A DNA stretch of 47,615 bases from Candidatus Humimonas hydrogenitrophica (GCA_947581615.1 CANPVD010000064.1:117071-164685); one strand, 5' to 3'. Counted from the first letter of the stretch, positions 1-8,893 are shown. Notes: a model not told the origin generated them from the sequence alone. A program made the numbers and translations.

Positions 1-1
1 G

Positions 2-508
2 CGCATGGCGGTGGCCGACGTCCTTCACCTTCCCCTCTCGGACCGCTCGGTCGATTTCGCCGTCGCCAACCACCTGTACGAGCACGTGTCCGACCAGGCG
101 GCCCTGTTCCGGGAGGTGGCACGGGTCCTGGCCCCCGGCGGGTCCGCGTATGTGTCGGCGGGCAATCGCCTGATGGTCATGGAGCCCCATTACCGGCTCC
201 CGTTCCTGAGCTGGCTTCCCCGGGGCCTGGCCGCCGCCTACGTGCGCGCGTCGGGCCGGGGCGGTGGCTACGACGGCATCCGTTTCCTGACCTGGGGCCG
301 CCTGGCCGCGCTCCTCCGCGGCGCGGGACTCGAGGTCGAGGACCGTACCGAGCGGGCTCTGGACGACCTGCTCGGCGAGCGCCGAGGCGCGGGCGCGCGA
401 GCGGCGTGGCGCGCCCTGAGGGCGTTGCCGGCGGGGTTGAGGCGGGTCTTGCTGCGGTGGCTGTCGCCCCAGTGGTTCCTGGTGCTCCGGCGGCGGGAGG
501 CGGCGTGA
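2..508 (+). CDS. SAM-dependent methyltransferase, type 11 family, 5'-truncated
   Basis: The gene runs in from the left edge, so its N-terminus with the SAM-binding GxGxG loop is missing. What is left starts in the second half of a class I methyltransferase fold: an ADVLHLPLSDRSVDFA strand/acidic loop, then a hydrophobic strand, then FREVARVLAPGG, the usual post-motif of Methyltransf_11 proteins. The C-terminal part is basic and hydrophobic (many Arg/Leu), suggesting membrane association. The stop TGA overlaps the GTG start of the next gene by 4 bases. The neighbours are a YfhO-type membrane protein and a polyprenol-phosphate glycosyltransferase, so a role in modifying a surface glycan or lipid-linked sugar is plausible, but the substrate cannot be read from the sequence. 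Confidence 0.75.
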   Translation, partial: RMAVADVLHLPLSDRSVDFAVANHLYEHVSDQAALFREVARVLAPGGSAYVSAGNRLMVMEPHYRLPFLSWLPRGLAAAYVRASGRGGGYDGIRFLTWGRLAALLRGAGLEVEDRTERALDDLLGERRGAGARAAWRALRALPAGLRRVLLRWLSPQWFLVLRRREAA

Positions 509-2979
509 GCGCCGCCGGAGGGCACCCGCGTGCGGGGCAGGAGTCCGGCGGGGCCGACCGGGGGTGGCTCCCCACGGCCGCCGGGCTGGTCGGGGGGCCG
601 GGGCCCCTGGCCTTCGCGGTCCTGTGCGCGCTCCTGGCGCTGGCCTACTTCGCCTCCTTCGTGTTCCATCCCGACCGGATGCTGTTCGGCACGGACATGC
701 TCGGGCAGGCCTTCCAGATGCGGCACTTCGCCGTCCAGGAAGTACGGGCGGGCCGCGGGGTGCCGTTGTGGAACCCGTTCGTCTACTCCGGCGTGCCCTA
801 CCTCGGGATCCTGCCGGGGCCGGTGTTCTACCCGACCAGCGTCCTCTACCTGGTGATGCCGCTGTTCCGGGCCATCGGTTGGACCTTCGTGATCCACGTG
901 GCGGTCGCCGGGATCCTGGCGTACGCGGCCGGACGCTCGCTGGGTCTGGGCCGATGGGCGTCGGCGTTCTCGGGACTGGCGTTCATGTTCGGTGGCTGGT
1001 TCATGGCGACCCTGCACGGTGGCCAGGACGGACGCATGTTCGCGGCGGCGCTTCTCCCGGCCGCCTTCGCGCTCCTGGAGCGGGGGATCCGGACGGGCCG
1101 GGTCGCGCCCTTCCTCGGGATGGGACTGGTCCTGGCGCTCCAGATCTTCACGCCACACGTGCAGATCATGTACTACGGCGCCCTCATGCTGCTCCTGTAC
1201 GCCGTGCTGCGCGCCGTGCTGGTGTCGCCCGACGGCGGCGACGTCCCGGGCGAGGGGGAGAGGACGGCCTCACGGCTGGGCCGGCTGGCCGGGTATACGG
1301 CGCTGGCCTTCCTGGTCGCCGCTCTGGTGGGCTCCGTGCAGCTGCTCCCCACGCTGGACCTCATGAAGTACGGCGTGCGGGGGGCGGGGCAGGGCGGGTA
1401 CGCCTTCGCTTCCTCGTGGGCGGTCCCGCCCCAGGAGGTGAGTGCCTTCTTCCTTCCGGACCTCATCGGCTCCCTGGGGACGTACTGGGGCTCGAACCCG
1501 TTCAAGCTCCACACGGAGTACCTGGGAGCGGTGACCGTGGCCCTGGCGGCCATAGGGATCGTGGGCGCGCGGCGGGACCGGCGCACCTGGATCCTGGCGG
1601 GCGTCACGTTGCTCGGGGTACTGTTCGCGCTCGGAGGCGCGACGCCGGTGCACCGCATCGCCTACGCGCTCATCCCCTTCGTGAAGAAGTTTCGCGCTCC
1701 CTCCCTCATGCTGCCGCCCGTCGAGTTCTTCGCGGCGCTCCTGGCCGGCATCGGCTGCCAGCGGATCCTGGACGCGCGGGAGGTCGCCGGAGGTGTCGGA
1801 AGGCGGCCGGAGAAGGGGGGAGCCGGAGAGAGAAGGGCTCGGGCCGGGGCGGGGAATCGGACCGGCCTCCCGTGGCCGTGGATCTGGGTGGCCTCGGCCC
1901 CCTTCCTCCTCCTCGCGCTGGCCGCCTTCCTGTCACCGCACGGGCTCCTGCGCTGGGTCGAGAGCTCCTGGTACCCGGCCGGACACCGACCCTCGCCGCC
2001 CGCCTCCCTGGTGCCGACGCTCCGCCTCACGGGGCTCATCGTGTTCGCGCTGTGGGCCGGGACGCTGGCGCTGGGCCAGGCCGTGGCCGAACGGCGCGTA
2101 CCACGCTGGAGCCTGGCCCTGCTGGCCGTCCTCCTGGTGGCGGACCTGTGGAGGGTGGACGGCCGCTTTCGGAGCACGATCGAGGCACGCCGCTACCTGG
2201 ACGCACCGGCCCTGGTCACCCGCATGCAGCGGGAGCTCCGGCCCGGAGAGCGCGTGTGGCCGGCCGGGAACAGCTTCGGCCCCAACCAGCTCATGCTCTG
2301 GGGGATCCCGGCGGTGACCGGGAGCCAGAACTTCCGGCTGGCGTGGTACGAGCGCCTGGTAGGGGGGACCGACCAGTTCCAGAACCTTCTCCGGGACCCC
2401 GCCCTGTGGCCGATGCTCGACCTGCGTTTCCTGTCGGTGCCCTCGGCCGTCAACACGCCCCTCCTCGTCCGGGATACGGTCGAGGAAGGCGTCCACCTGT
2501 ACGCCGTGGCGGCGGCGCTCGAGCGTCCGCACGCCTTCTTCCCGGACAGCATCCGGGCGGTCGGTGACACGACCGCGGCCCTTAGGGCCACGCTGGCGCT
2601 CCGGGATCCTTCCCGGGCGGCGGTGGTCGAAACGCGCGGCACGCCCCCGCAAGCGGGACGGGGCAGCGCCCGCCTCGTGGAGGACCATCCCGACGAGCTC
2701 GCGCTCGAAGTCGATGCCTCCCGGGGTGGCCTCCTGTTCGTGAGCGAGGTCTACCACCCGAACTGGCACGCCTACGTAGACGGCCGCCAGGTCCCGGTGC
2801 TGCGGACCGATGTCGCCTTTCGCGGCGTGAGCGTCCCTGCGGGGCAGCACCGGGTGCGGTTCGTGTACCGCTCTCGGCCGTTCCGGATCGGCCGCTGGCT
2901 GTCGGGGCTCACGCTGGTCCTGGTCCTGGCCGCCATCGGCTGGCGGCTGGGCAGGCGGCGGAGGACCGACCGGGCGTGA
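505..2979 (+). CDS. YfhO-family multi-spanning membrane protein, putative lipid-linked-sugar glycosyltransferase
   Basis: This is a protein of about 824 residues with a GTG start that overlaps the previous stop (GTGA). An in-frame longer version from 406 would run deep into the upstream gene and is unlikely. About a dozen hydrophobic segments span residues 35-560. An early FGTDMLGQAFQMRHF loop and a WNPFVYSGVPYL loop carry the Asp and Asn/Pro residues typical of the GT-C-like YfhO family. The C-terminal 250 residues form a soluble domain ending in YHPNWHAYVDGRQVPV and a final membrane helix, which is the signature tail of YfhO proteins. Characterised YfhO members are involved in glycosylating cell-surface polymers from polyprenyl-phosphate sugars. 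The polyprenol-phosphate sugar synthase two genes downstream fits that role. Acceptor and sugar are unknown. Confidence 0.85.
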   Translation: MSAAGGHPRAGQESGGADRGWLPTAAGLVGGPGPLAFAVLCALLALAYFASFVFHPDRMLFGTDMLGQAFQMRHFAVQEVRAGRGVPLWNPFVYSGVPYLGILPGPVFYPTSVLYLVMPLFRAIGWTFVIHVAVAGILAYAAGRSLGLGRWASAFSGLAFMFGGWFMATLHGGQDGRMFAAALLPAAFALLERGIRTGRVAPFLGMGLVLALQIFTPHVQIMYYGALMLLLYAVLRAVLVSPDGGDVPGEGERTASRLGRLAGYTALAFLVAALVGSVQLLPTLDLMKYGVRGAGQGGYAFASSWAVPPQEVSAFFLPDLIGSLGTYWGSNPFKLHTEYLGAVTVALAAIGIVGARRDRRTWILAGVTLLGVLFALGGATPVHRIAYALIPFVKKFRAPSLMLPPVEFFAALLAGIGCQRILDAREVAGGVGRRPEKGGAGERRARAGAGNRTGLPWPWIWVASAPFLLLALAAFLSPHGLLRWVESSWYPAGHRPSPPASLVPTLRLTGLIVFALWAGTLALGQAVAERRVPRWSLALLAVLLVADLWRVDGRFRSTIEARRYLDAPALVTRMQRELRPGERVWPAGNSFGPNQLMLWGIPAVTGSQNFRLAWYERLVGGTDQFQNLLRDPALWPMLDLRFLSVPSAVNTPLLVRDTVEEGVHLYAVAAALERPHAFFPDSIRAVGDTTAALRATLALRDPSRAAVVETRGTPPQAGRGSARLVEDHPDELALEVDASRGGLLFVSEVYHPNWHAYVDGRQVPVLRTDVAFRGVSVPAGQHRVRFVYRSRPFRIGRWLSGLTLVLVLAAIGWRLGRRRRTDRA

Positions 2980-4001
2980 GGCGACCGGCTCTGGGCCGGC
3001 TCGCGACCGGACTGTTCTTCCTGGCCGCGGTCCTGTTCGTCGGTTTGCTCCTCCGCCGCCAGTGGAGCGCGCTCGCCTCCCTGCGTCACGGAGCCGGCCC
3101 GACGTTCCACCTGTCGCCCGGCTGGCTGGCGGCGGCGCTGGTGCTGGCCACGCTCAACCTGGGCTGGATGGGCGGCACCTGGGTCCACCTGTACCGTGCG
3201 GGGGGAGGGAAGCTCGGCTACCGGCGTGGCGTCGCCGTGTGGATGGCGACCAACCTGGGACGTTACATCCCCGGGAAGGTGTGGCAGCTCTCGGGCCTGG
3301 CCCTCCACCTGCGGCGGACGGGCGGCTCCGGGGCGCTGGCCCTGTCCTCCTCGCTCGGCTACCAGGTGGTCACGCTGCTCACCGGGGCGGCGGTGGCCCT
3401 GCTCACGCTGGGCGGGGATCTGGCCGCGGCGCACAGCGGGAGCCCACTCGTGTGGGCCGCGGCGATCCTCGTCCTGGCCGTCCTCCTGCATCCGGCGCTC
3501 CTCCGGTGGGTGACGCGCCTCGCCGCTCGCCTGACCGGGGAGGAGACGCTGGAGTCCGCGGCGCCACGTGGCCGCGACCTGGGCGCGGCGGGAGTGGCCC
3601 TCGTTGTCTCCTGGCTGGCCTACGGCCTCGGGTTCTGGTGCCTGCTGCGCGGCCTGTGGAGCACGGCGCCCGTGGGGGTCCTCACGGCGACCGGCGTGTT
3701 CGCCGCCAGCTACGTGGCCGGCTACCTGGTCCTGCTCGCCCCCGGTGGGCTCGTCGTGCGGGAGGGAGCCATGACGGCACTCCTCCTGGCGCTCACGCTC
3801 CTCACCGCGACCTCGGCCGCCGCCGTAGCGATCGCGGCGCGCGTGTGGACGGTGGCCAGTGAGCTGGTGGGCGTGGCCGCTGCGAGTGCGATCGCGCGAG
3901 GCGGCTCGTCCGACGGCGCTCCGGGTACTTCGTCCAACGAGGGCGCGGCGGAGGGCGCCGCGCCACGCGGTCACGAGGCGTCGGAGAATCCCGAGGGATG
4001 A
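2976..4001 (+). CDS. Lysylphosphatidylglycerol-synthase-like / YbhN-family integral membrane protein
   Basis: 341 residues starting at a GTG that overlaps the upstream stop (GTGA). It has a hydrophobic N-terminal helix near residues 10-28, followed by about seven more membrane segments. The GRYIPGKVWQL motif near residue 90 is diagnostic of the LPG_synthase_TM (UPF0104/YbhN) family, as is the later APGGLVVREG motif near residue 255, which precedes a long hydrophobic stretch. The C-terminal 40 residues are low-complexity and polar. No lysyl-transferase (GNAT-like) domain follows, so it is the membrane part alone, as in many glycolipid clusters where it is suspected of moving or flipping lipid-linked intermediates. 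The family's function is not settled. Position in the operon suggests a role with the flanking YfhO and GT2 proteins. Confidence 0.85.
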   Translation: MRRPALGRLATGLFFLAAVLFVGLLLRRQWSALASLRHGAGPTFHLSPGWLAAALVLATLNLGWMGGTWVHLYRAGGGKLGYRRGVAVWMATNLGRYIPGKVWQLSGLALHLRRTGGSGALALSSSLGYQVVTLLTGAAVALLTLGGDLAAAHSGSPLVWAAAILVLAVLLHPALLRWVTRLAARLTGEETLESAAPRGRDLGAAGVALVVSWLAYGLGFWCLLRGLWSTAPVGVLTATGVFAASYVAGYLVLLAPGGLVVREGAMTALLLALTLLTATSAAAVAIAARVWTVASELVGVAAASAIARGGSSDGAPGTSSNEGAAEGAAPRGHEASENPEG

Positions 4002-4753
4002 GCACTGCGCGATCCGAGGCGGCGAAGGGCCGCGGCGTCGGCCGGGCGCTGGTCGTGCTCCCCACCTACGACGAGGTCGAGAACCTGGCGGGTATCGTGC
4101 CGTCCATCCTCGGCGCCGACCCCAGGATCGACATCCTCGTGGTCGACGACGCGTCCCCGGACGGCACCGGGGCGCTCGCCGATCGCCTGTCGGCCGGGGA
4201 GCCGCGCCTGCGCGTCCTTCATCGGACGGGAAAGCTGGGGCTGGGCTCCGCCTACCTGGAGGGCTTTCGTCTCGGCCTGGCCGAGACCTATGATGTACTG
4301 ATTGAAATGGATGCCGATTTCTCTCATGATCCCAAGTACCTACCGGCTCTCCTGGAGGCCGTCGAGACCTGCGGTGTGGCGGTCGGCTCCCGCTACCTCC
4401 GGGGCGTGAACGTGGTGAACTGGCCCATGTCCCGGCTCCTTCTCAGCTGGCTGGCCAACAAATACGCGCGCTGGGTCACGGGACTCCGGGTCACCGACGC
4501 GACCAGCGGCTTCAAGTGCTTCCGGCGGGAAGTCCTCGAGGCGATCGACTTCTCCGACGTGGACTCGACCGGGTACGCGTTCCAGATCGAGATGAGCTTC
4601 CGTGCCTGGAAGCTCGGGTTCGAGGTGCGGGAGGTGCCGATCGTGTTCGTGGACCGCGACACGGGAGAGAGCAAGATGTCCGGGGCCATCGTGCGGGAGG
4701 CGGTGTGGCGCGTGTGGGCGCTGCGACTCAAGGCGCTGTTGGGGCGCGTGTGA
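3998..4753 (+). CDS. Polyprenol-phosphate mannose/hexose synthase-like glycosyltransferase (GT2)
   Basis: 251 residues with an ATG that overlaps the previous stop (ATGA). The fold is GT-A: VVLPTYDEVENL at the N-terminus, then the nucleotide-binding VVDDASPDGT, then the metal-binding EMDADFSHDP around residue 105. The downstream DATSGFKCFRREVL and the FQIEMSFRAWKLGF helix are those of dolichol-/polyprenol-phosphate mannose synthases (DPM1/Ppm1 type). There is no C-terminal membrane domain, so it is the soluble, membrane-associated form. It would transfer a hexose from a nucleotide sugar (GDP-mannose in characterised homologues) to a polyprenyl phosphate at the cytoplasmic face. The product could then be the donor for the YfhO-type enzyme of the same operon. 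Sugar identity is not determinable here. It is the last gene of the four-gene operon. Confidence 0.9.
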   Translation: MSTARSEAAKGRGVGRALVVLPTYDEVENLAGIVPSILGADPRIDILVVDDASPDGTGALADRLSAGEPRLRVLHRTGKLGLGSAYLEGFRLGLAETYDVLIEMDADFSHDPKYLPALLEAVETCGVAVGSRYLRGVNVVNWPMSRLLLSWLANKYARWVTGLRVTDATSGFKCFRREVLEAIDFSDVDSTGYAFQIEMSFRAWKLGFEVREVPIVFVDRDTGESKMSGAIVREAVWRVWALRLKALLGRV

Positions 4754-5150
4754 GGGTTCGGCCGGTCTCCAGGAGGAGGGCTGCGGTGGGGGGCCGCCCG
4801 AGGCCGAGGGGGGCGGCCGTGACGATCAGGCCGGACGAAGGGCCGCGTGTCCGGCGCTTGTTAACATAATATACATTATGCGCCATGTGGACAACGGTGG
4901 GGATAAACCGCCGCTCGCGCGGCATGGGAACCTGTAGTGTACGGTACTACCATGAGATACGATTGTTAACATCATGTGATACTCCAGGAGGTGCGCCCGG
5001 GCGCGGCCACCGCGACGCCGACTTTCCGCCCCCGGCCCCTCCGGGCGCCTCCCGGCCGGAGCTTGACTCGACGACCTCGCGGACTCTAGATGGCGAAAGG
5101 GGCCGCGAGCGGGTGCCCGGACGATGGGCGGATCATCGGAGGTGAGGAGC
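4754..5150 (+). other. Intergenic region with AT-rich core, upstream of the histidine kinase
   Basis: No gene with recognisable content lies in these 397 bases. Short ORFs here on either strand have no family resemblance and unconvincing composition. The first 100 bases are GC-rich like the rest of the window. The stretch from about 4858 to 4985 is much richer in A+T and holds several inverted repeats described separately. It returns to GC-rich sequence before the Shine-Dalgarno GGAGG at 5138-5142. The stretch must hold the transcription end of the glycosylation operon and the promoter of the kinase gene, but I cannot point to a confident -35/-10 pair or terminator hairpin. Confidence 0.6.
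4858..4980 (+). promoter_or_regulatory. Two TGTTAACA palindromes 105 bases apart, with adjacent inverted repeats
   Basis: The perfect palindrome TGTTAACA occurs at 4859-4866 and again at 4964-4971. The similarity extends on both sides: TTGTTAACAT is shared in full, followed by matches at most of the next few positions. Each copy runs directly into a second inverted repeat: CATAAT-N4-ATTATG at 4865-4880 for the first and ATCA-TG-TGAT at 4971-4980 for the second. Between them lies GTAGT-N7-ACTAC at 4934-4950. Such sequence is conspicuous in this GC-rich DNA. Paired operators for a dimeric regulator acting on the kinase gene at 5151 is the simplest reading. No regulator is identified. Confidence 0.45.
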
Positions 5151-7157
5151 ATGGTGGGCGAACAGGACTGTACCGGGCCTCGTTCGGCCGAGCAGGATTC
5201 GTGGTGGGAATCGCCTCGGGCCTCGGACGGGCCCGGGCCGGGGTCCGCTCGCGCGGTCCCCCTCGGAGATCCAGGCTTCCACCCGGATCACGGCGACCTG
5301 GACCGCCGCATCCGTCGCGCGCGGCAACGGGCCGAGGGCCTCCGGGACGACCTCGAGGACGACCCGTCCACCGCCGGGTCGGTGGCCCGTACGGCGCTGG
5401 AGGAGCTGGAGAGCGTGGTGGAGGAACTGGCCGCGGGCCGGCGGGCTCTGGCGCGGCAGGATGCCGCCCTCGCGGCTCAGCGGGGGCTCGTGGACGTCGA
5501 GAGAGCCCGCTACCGGGGTCTGTTCGAGTTCGCGCCGACGCCCTACCTGGTCACGGGCCCGGACGGGATCATTCGGGAAGCCAACCGGGCATCTGGAACG
5601 CTGCTGGGGGTTCCCTCGAAACGGCTCGTCGGCGCGTCGGCGCTGGACTACATCCCGGAGGAAGAGCGCGACGGCTTCCGGTTGCGGCTCGATCGGTTCC
5701 GGCGTGGTGCCGGCGGGGCCGAGTGGGAGGGTCGGGTGTGCCCGCGGGGACCGGACCGGGTGCCGGGCGAGGTCGATGTGGAAGTCGTGGCCAGGCCGAT
5801 CCGGGCTGGAAACGGCCGCATCACGGGGGTGAGGTGGATCCTCCGGGAGCTCTCCCAGCAAAGGCTGCTGGAGGAACGTCGCAGGGCCCTCGTCCAGGAG
5901 CAGGTGGCCCGGGAGGCCGCCGAGCGGGCGGCATGGCGCGCCAGCTTCCTGGAGCACGCGGGCGAGCTCCTGGCCCGGTCCCTGGACCCGAGCATCAGCC
6001 TGCAGCGTGCCGCGCAGGTGGTGGTCACCGAGTTCGCGGATGGCTTCGCCGCCTATCTGGAACGGGAGGGCAAGCTACGACGCATGGCCCTGGCCTTCCG
6101 CGACGGTGAGGCCCGGGAAGCTCTGGGCGACTTCGAGGCGCGCTTCCGGCTCTCGCCCGGTGATCCGGACGGGTGGTTGGCCAGGGCGATGGCCGGCGGG
6201 CGCGTCCTGGCTTTTCCCTCGGGCCAAGATGGCCCCGAGATCGGTGGGGGCGGCGGTCCTCGCGGAGGCTCCCGTCCCCCGCGCCGGGGGATGATGCTTC
6301 CGCTCACGGGGAGCGGCGGCCGGGCTCCCGTGCGCGGCGCGCTGGTCTTCCTGGATTCCGGGAAGGGCCCGGGGTTCGGTCTGGAGGACTACGTCCTCGC
6401 CCGGGAGCTGGCCCAGCGCATCGCGCTGGATCTGGAGAACTGCCGGCTGTACGAGCAGGCTCAGAGCGCGCTCTCGGCCCGCGAGCAGGTGTCGAGGATC
6501 GTCTCGCACGACGTGCGCAACGCCCTGCAGCTCATCTCGATCCACGCCGGCTTCTTGCTCGAGGACGTGCCGACAGGCCGCTCGGGCGACCCCACCCGCG
6601 AGCACCTGGAGCCGGTCCTGCGCACGGTGGACCGGGTCCTGCACCTGATCGAGGATCTCGAGTGGGGGCCCGCGGAGGATGGTCGGCTCCGCATGGCGAT
6701 GGGGCCGGTGGACGTGCTCTCCCTCCTGGCCGAAGTCGAGGATCTGTTCGGACAGCTGGCCGAGGACTCAGGCGTCCACCTCCGGCTCGAGGTGGAGGGC
6801 GACCTGCCCCGGATCCGGGGGGACCGCGAGCGTCTCATGCAGGTCCTGTCCAACCTGGTGGGAAACGCCCTCCGTTACACGGACCGCGGGGGCTGGATCA
6901 CGCTGCGCGCCTCGGCTGGCTCGGCCCAGGTGCGCTGCGTGGTGGCCGACAGCGGGTCGGGGATCTCGGAGGGCGAGATCGAGACCGTGTTCGAGGCCGG
7001 GAGCCACGGCCAGGATGCCCGGGCGGGAACGGGTCTCGGGTTGGCCATCTCGCGGAAGATCGTGGAGGCGCACGGCGGCACCATCACCGTGGAGAGCAAG
7101 CTCGGCGTGGGATCGCGCTTCACCTTCACGATCCCGCTGGCCCCCCCGGGGCCGTGA
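5151..7157 (+). CDS. PAS/GAF sensor histidine kinase
   Basis: 668 residues. I chose ATG 5151 because GGAGG at 5138-5142 lies eight bases before it; ATG 5124 in the same frame lacks such a site. There are no clear membrane segments, so it is probably cytoplasmic. A Glu/Leu-rich helical region (about 45-115) leads to a PAS domain (about 120-230, starting [15 protein letters not shown]). A second coiled-coil linker and a GAF-like domain (about 280-425) follow. The dimerisation/phosphoacceptor region has SHDVRN with His at about 453. The HATPase has the N box LSNLVGNAL (Asn about 572), the G1 box DSGSGIS and the G2 box GTGLGLAIS. The kinase is therefore complete and looks active. No response regulator is adjacent, so its partner is elsewhere. 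The gene converges on the minus-strand gene at 7175. Confidence 0.9.
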   Translation: MVGEQDCTGPRSAEQDSWWESPRASDGPGPGSARAVPLGDPGFHPDHGDLDRRIRRARQRAEGLRDDLEDDPSTAGSVARTALEELESVVEELAAGRRALARQDAALAAQRGLVDVERARYRGLFEFAPTPYLVTGPDGIIREANRASGTLLGVPSKRLVGASALDYIPEEERDGFRLRLDRFRRGAGGAEWEGRVCPRGPDRVPGEVDVEVVARPIRAGNGRITGVRWILRELSQQRLLEERRRALVQEQVAREAAERAAWRASFLEHAGELLARSLDPSISLQRAAQVVVTEFADGFAAYLEREGKLRRMALAFRDGEAREALGDFEARFRLSPGDPDGWLARAMAGGRVLAFPSGQDGPEIGGGGGPRGGSRPPRRGMMLPLTGSGGRAPVRGALVFLDSGKGPGFGLEDYVLARELAQRIALDLENCRLYEQAQSALSAREQVSRIVSHDVRNALQLISIHAGFLLEDVPTGRSGDPTREHLEPVLRTVDRVLHLIEDLEWGPAEDGRLRMAMGPVDVLSLLAEVEDLFGQLAEDSGVHLRLEVEGDLPRIRGDRERLMQVLSNLVGNALRYTDRGGWITLRASAGSAQVRCVVADSGSGISEGEIETVFEAGSHGQDARAGTGLGLAISRKIVEAHGGTITVESKLGVGSRFTFTIPLAPPGP

Positions 7158-7174
7158 AGATGGGGGGCATGGGA

Positions 7175-8041
7175 TCAGGAGCCGCCCGACCTGCCGTTGG
7201 ACGTCGAGCCGGCGCGTGCGGCCGCCGAGCCCGCGGGAGCGACCGGCAATGTCGGTGACACCGTCGGGCCGCCCAAGCCGGGCGGGAGCCTCGTGTCCCG
7301 CCCGGTGGTGTCGGCCGGAGGACCCGCGGGCGGCGGTGCTCCCACCGTCTTGAGCGCCAGCACTTCCCCGAGCCGCATCGCGTACACGCCGGTCCCCTCG
7401 GGCGAGGCGGCCGAGTCCTGCGTCAGACGCCGGTAGATGGACGCCGCCGAGTCGTAGCGACCCGCCTGCACGAGCAGATCGGCGAGCTCCGCCGAAGCGT
7501 CGTTCCGCTGAAAGGGGAAGCGCGCGTTTCGGGCCGCGTCGTCCAGTGTCCCAATAGCGCTGTCCCGGTCGCCGGCCGCCGCGTAGGCGTCCGCCCGCAG
7601 GCGCGTGGCGGCGTATCCGATGGGGGTGTCGAGGGCTCGGCCCGACAGCGGGTCCAGGGTCTTGACCGCGTCCGCGGGCGCGCCCTGATCCAGCTGGATC
7701 CGGGCCATCAGCAGCCGCGCGTCGTCGGCCGATGGGGTGCCGCCGAAGCGGTTCAGGAAGTCCCGCAGCCTGCCCACGGCCGACGCCGGCGCGTTGCTCT
7801 GCGCCAGCTCGGCCTCCAGCTGCTCCAGCTGGGTCGCGGCCCGGGCCGTCAGGTTCTTCCTGTAGTCCCTGTAGTAGATGAGTCCCGCCGCCAGAGCGAT
7901 GGCTACGAGCACGCCGAGGATGACCGCCCGCTGGTGACCACGCATCCAGTGGACGATCCGCGCCACTCCGACCGCGAGCGCATCTTCGGTGCTCGCGTAG
8001 CCCCCGGACCGACCACCACCTTTCGAGCCCTTCGCTGCCAT
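7175..8041 (-). CDS. Membrane-anchored tetratricopeptide protein, YfgM-like
   Basis: 288 residues. A polar, Gly/Ser/Lys-rich N-terminus is followed by one hydrophobic helix at about residues 41-58 (AVILGVLVAIALAAGLIYY), then a helical domain of TPR-like repeats to about 220. The tail is Pro/Gly/Thr-rich and looks disordered. One N-terminal membrane helix plus TPRs on the far side is the layout of YfgM (ancillary SecYEG subunit) and related TPR_21 proteins. The sequence similarity I can see is to that general class only. A GAGG motif lies five bases before the ATG. It is the last gene of the long minus-strand block, 83 bases after apt. Confidence 0.7.
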   Translation of the reverse strand: MAAKGSKGGGRSGGYASTEDALAVGVARIVHWMRGHQRAVILGVLVAIALAAGLIYYRDYRKNLTARAATQLEQLEAELAQSNAPASAVGRLRDFLNRFGGTPSADDARLLMARIQLDQGAPADAVKTLDPLSGRALDTPIGYAATRLRADAYAAAGDRDSAIGTLDDAARNARFPFQRNDASAELADLLVQAGRYDSAASIYRRLTQDSAASPEGTGVYAMRLGEVLALKTVGAPPPAGPPADTTGRDTRLPPGLGGPTVSPTLPVAPAGSAAARAGSTSNGRSGGS

Positions 8042-8124
8042 CGACGCCTCGATCCTCTAGCCTCTATCCTCGTGGCGAACCCGCGCCGCCGCCGCTCTGT
8101 CCCCGGGGCGCAGCGGATTCGATC

Positions 8125-8775
8125 TCACATGCGTACCAGTGCCAGGAGCTCGTGCGGCGCCAGCCGCGCCGCACCCTCCAACTCGACGAGCTCCACGACG
8201 ACGCCCAGACCGGCGATCGTCCCACCGGCTCGCTCGACCAGTCGACAGGCCGCTTCCAGGGTGCCCCCGGTGGCCAGGAGATCGTCGACGACGAACACCC
8301 GGTTCCCGGCGCCGATCGCGTCGGTCTGAATCTCCAGTTCGGCCTCCCCGTACTCGAGCGCATACCGCTCCTGCAGTGTCCGGCCCGGCAGCTTCCCTTG
8401 CTTGCGGATGGGGAGCAGCGGGCATCCCAGCCGGATAGAAAGCGGCGCGGCGAACAGGAACCCGCGCGACTCGATGGCGGCGATCGCGTCCGCCTCCACC
8501 CGCACCGCCTCGGTCGCGAAGTGGTCCACCACCTCCGCGAACAGATCCGGTGCTTTCAGGACCGGCATGAGATCCTGGAACACGATGCCGGCCCGCGGGA
8601 AATCGGGGAACGCCTCCATGTGCTCTCGGAGGCGCTCGCTCACGCTTCCGCCCGCGTGTCGGTCCTCGTACACCTCGGGCGGCCACGACGGCCCGCGGGC
8701 CGCCCCGCCCTCGTCGCCCTGCCCCGCCCCGCCCTGACCGGGCGGAGCGAACACCGGCGGCACCCGGTCGCTCAC
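8125..8775 (-). CDS. apt: Adenine phosphoribosyltransferase
   Basis: Converts adenine and PRPP to AMP in purine salvage. The core matches Apt throughout: FPDFPRAGIVFQDLMPVL, the AIESRGFLFAAPL loop, RKQGKLPG and the PRPP-binding VFVVDDLLATGGT. The start is uncertain. The GTG at 8775 has an excellent GGAGG seven bases upstream and gives 216 residues, with about 44 extra Gly/Pro-rich residues at the N-terminus. A second GTG at 8643 (VSERLREHMEAF) gives 172 residues, the usual family length, but has only a weak ribosome-binding site. I used 8775. A 118-base gap separates it from the DedA-like gene upstream, with nothing recognisable inside. Confidence 0.9.
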   Translation of the reverse strand: MSDRVPPVFAPPGQGGAGQGDEGGAARGPSWPPEVYEDRHAGGSVSERLREHMEAFPDFPRAGIVFQDLMPVLKAPDLFAEVVDHFATEAVRVEADAIAAIESRGFLFAAPLSIRLGCPLLPIRKQGKLPGRTLQERYALEYGEAELEIQTDAIGAGNRVFVVDDLLATGGTLEAACRLVERAGGTIAGLGVVVELVELEGAARLAPHELLALVRM

Positions 8776-8893
8776 GGGCTCTCCTCCCCCATCCAGAGGC
8801 ATGGCACGCCGTACATTCCGATCGCGGGGGCGCCCGGCCGCCCGCGGCGCCACCAACCTACGGAGCCTCTCGCGGAGGCGCCAACCGTCGGCC

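Noticed and set aside
4728-5152. Short open frames on the minus strand in the intergenic region before the histidine kinase
   Set aside because: No ribosome-binding site, no recognisable protein features, and they run across the palindromic AT-rich segment.
7158-7174. Bidirectional terminator between the converging genes
   Set aside because: Only 17 bases separate the two stops and no stem with a T run can be drawn there.
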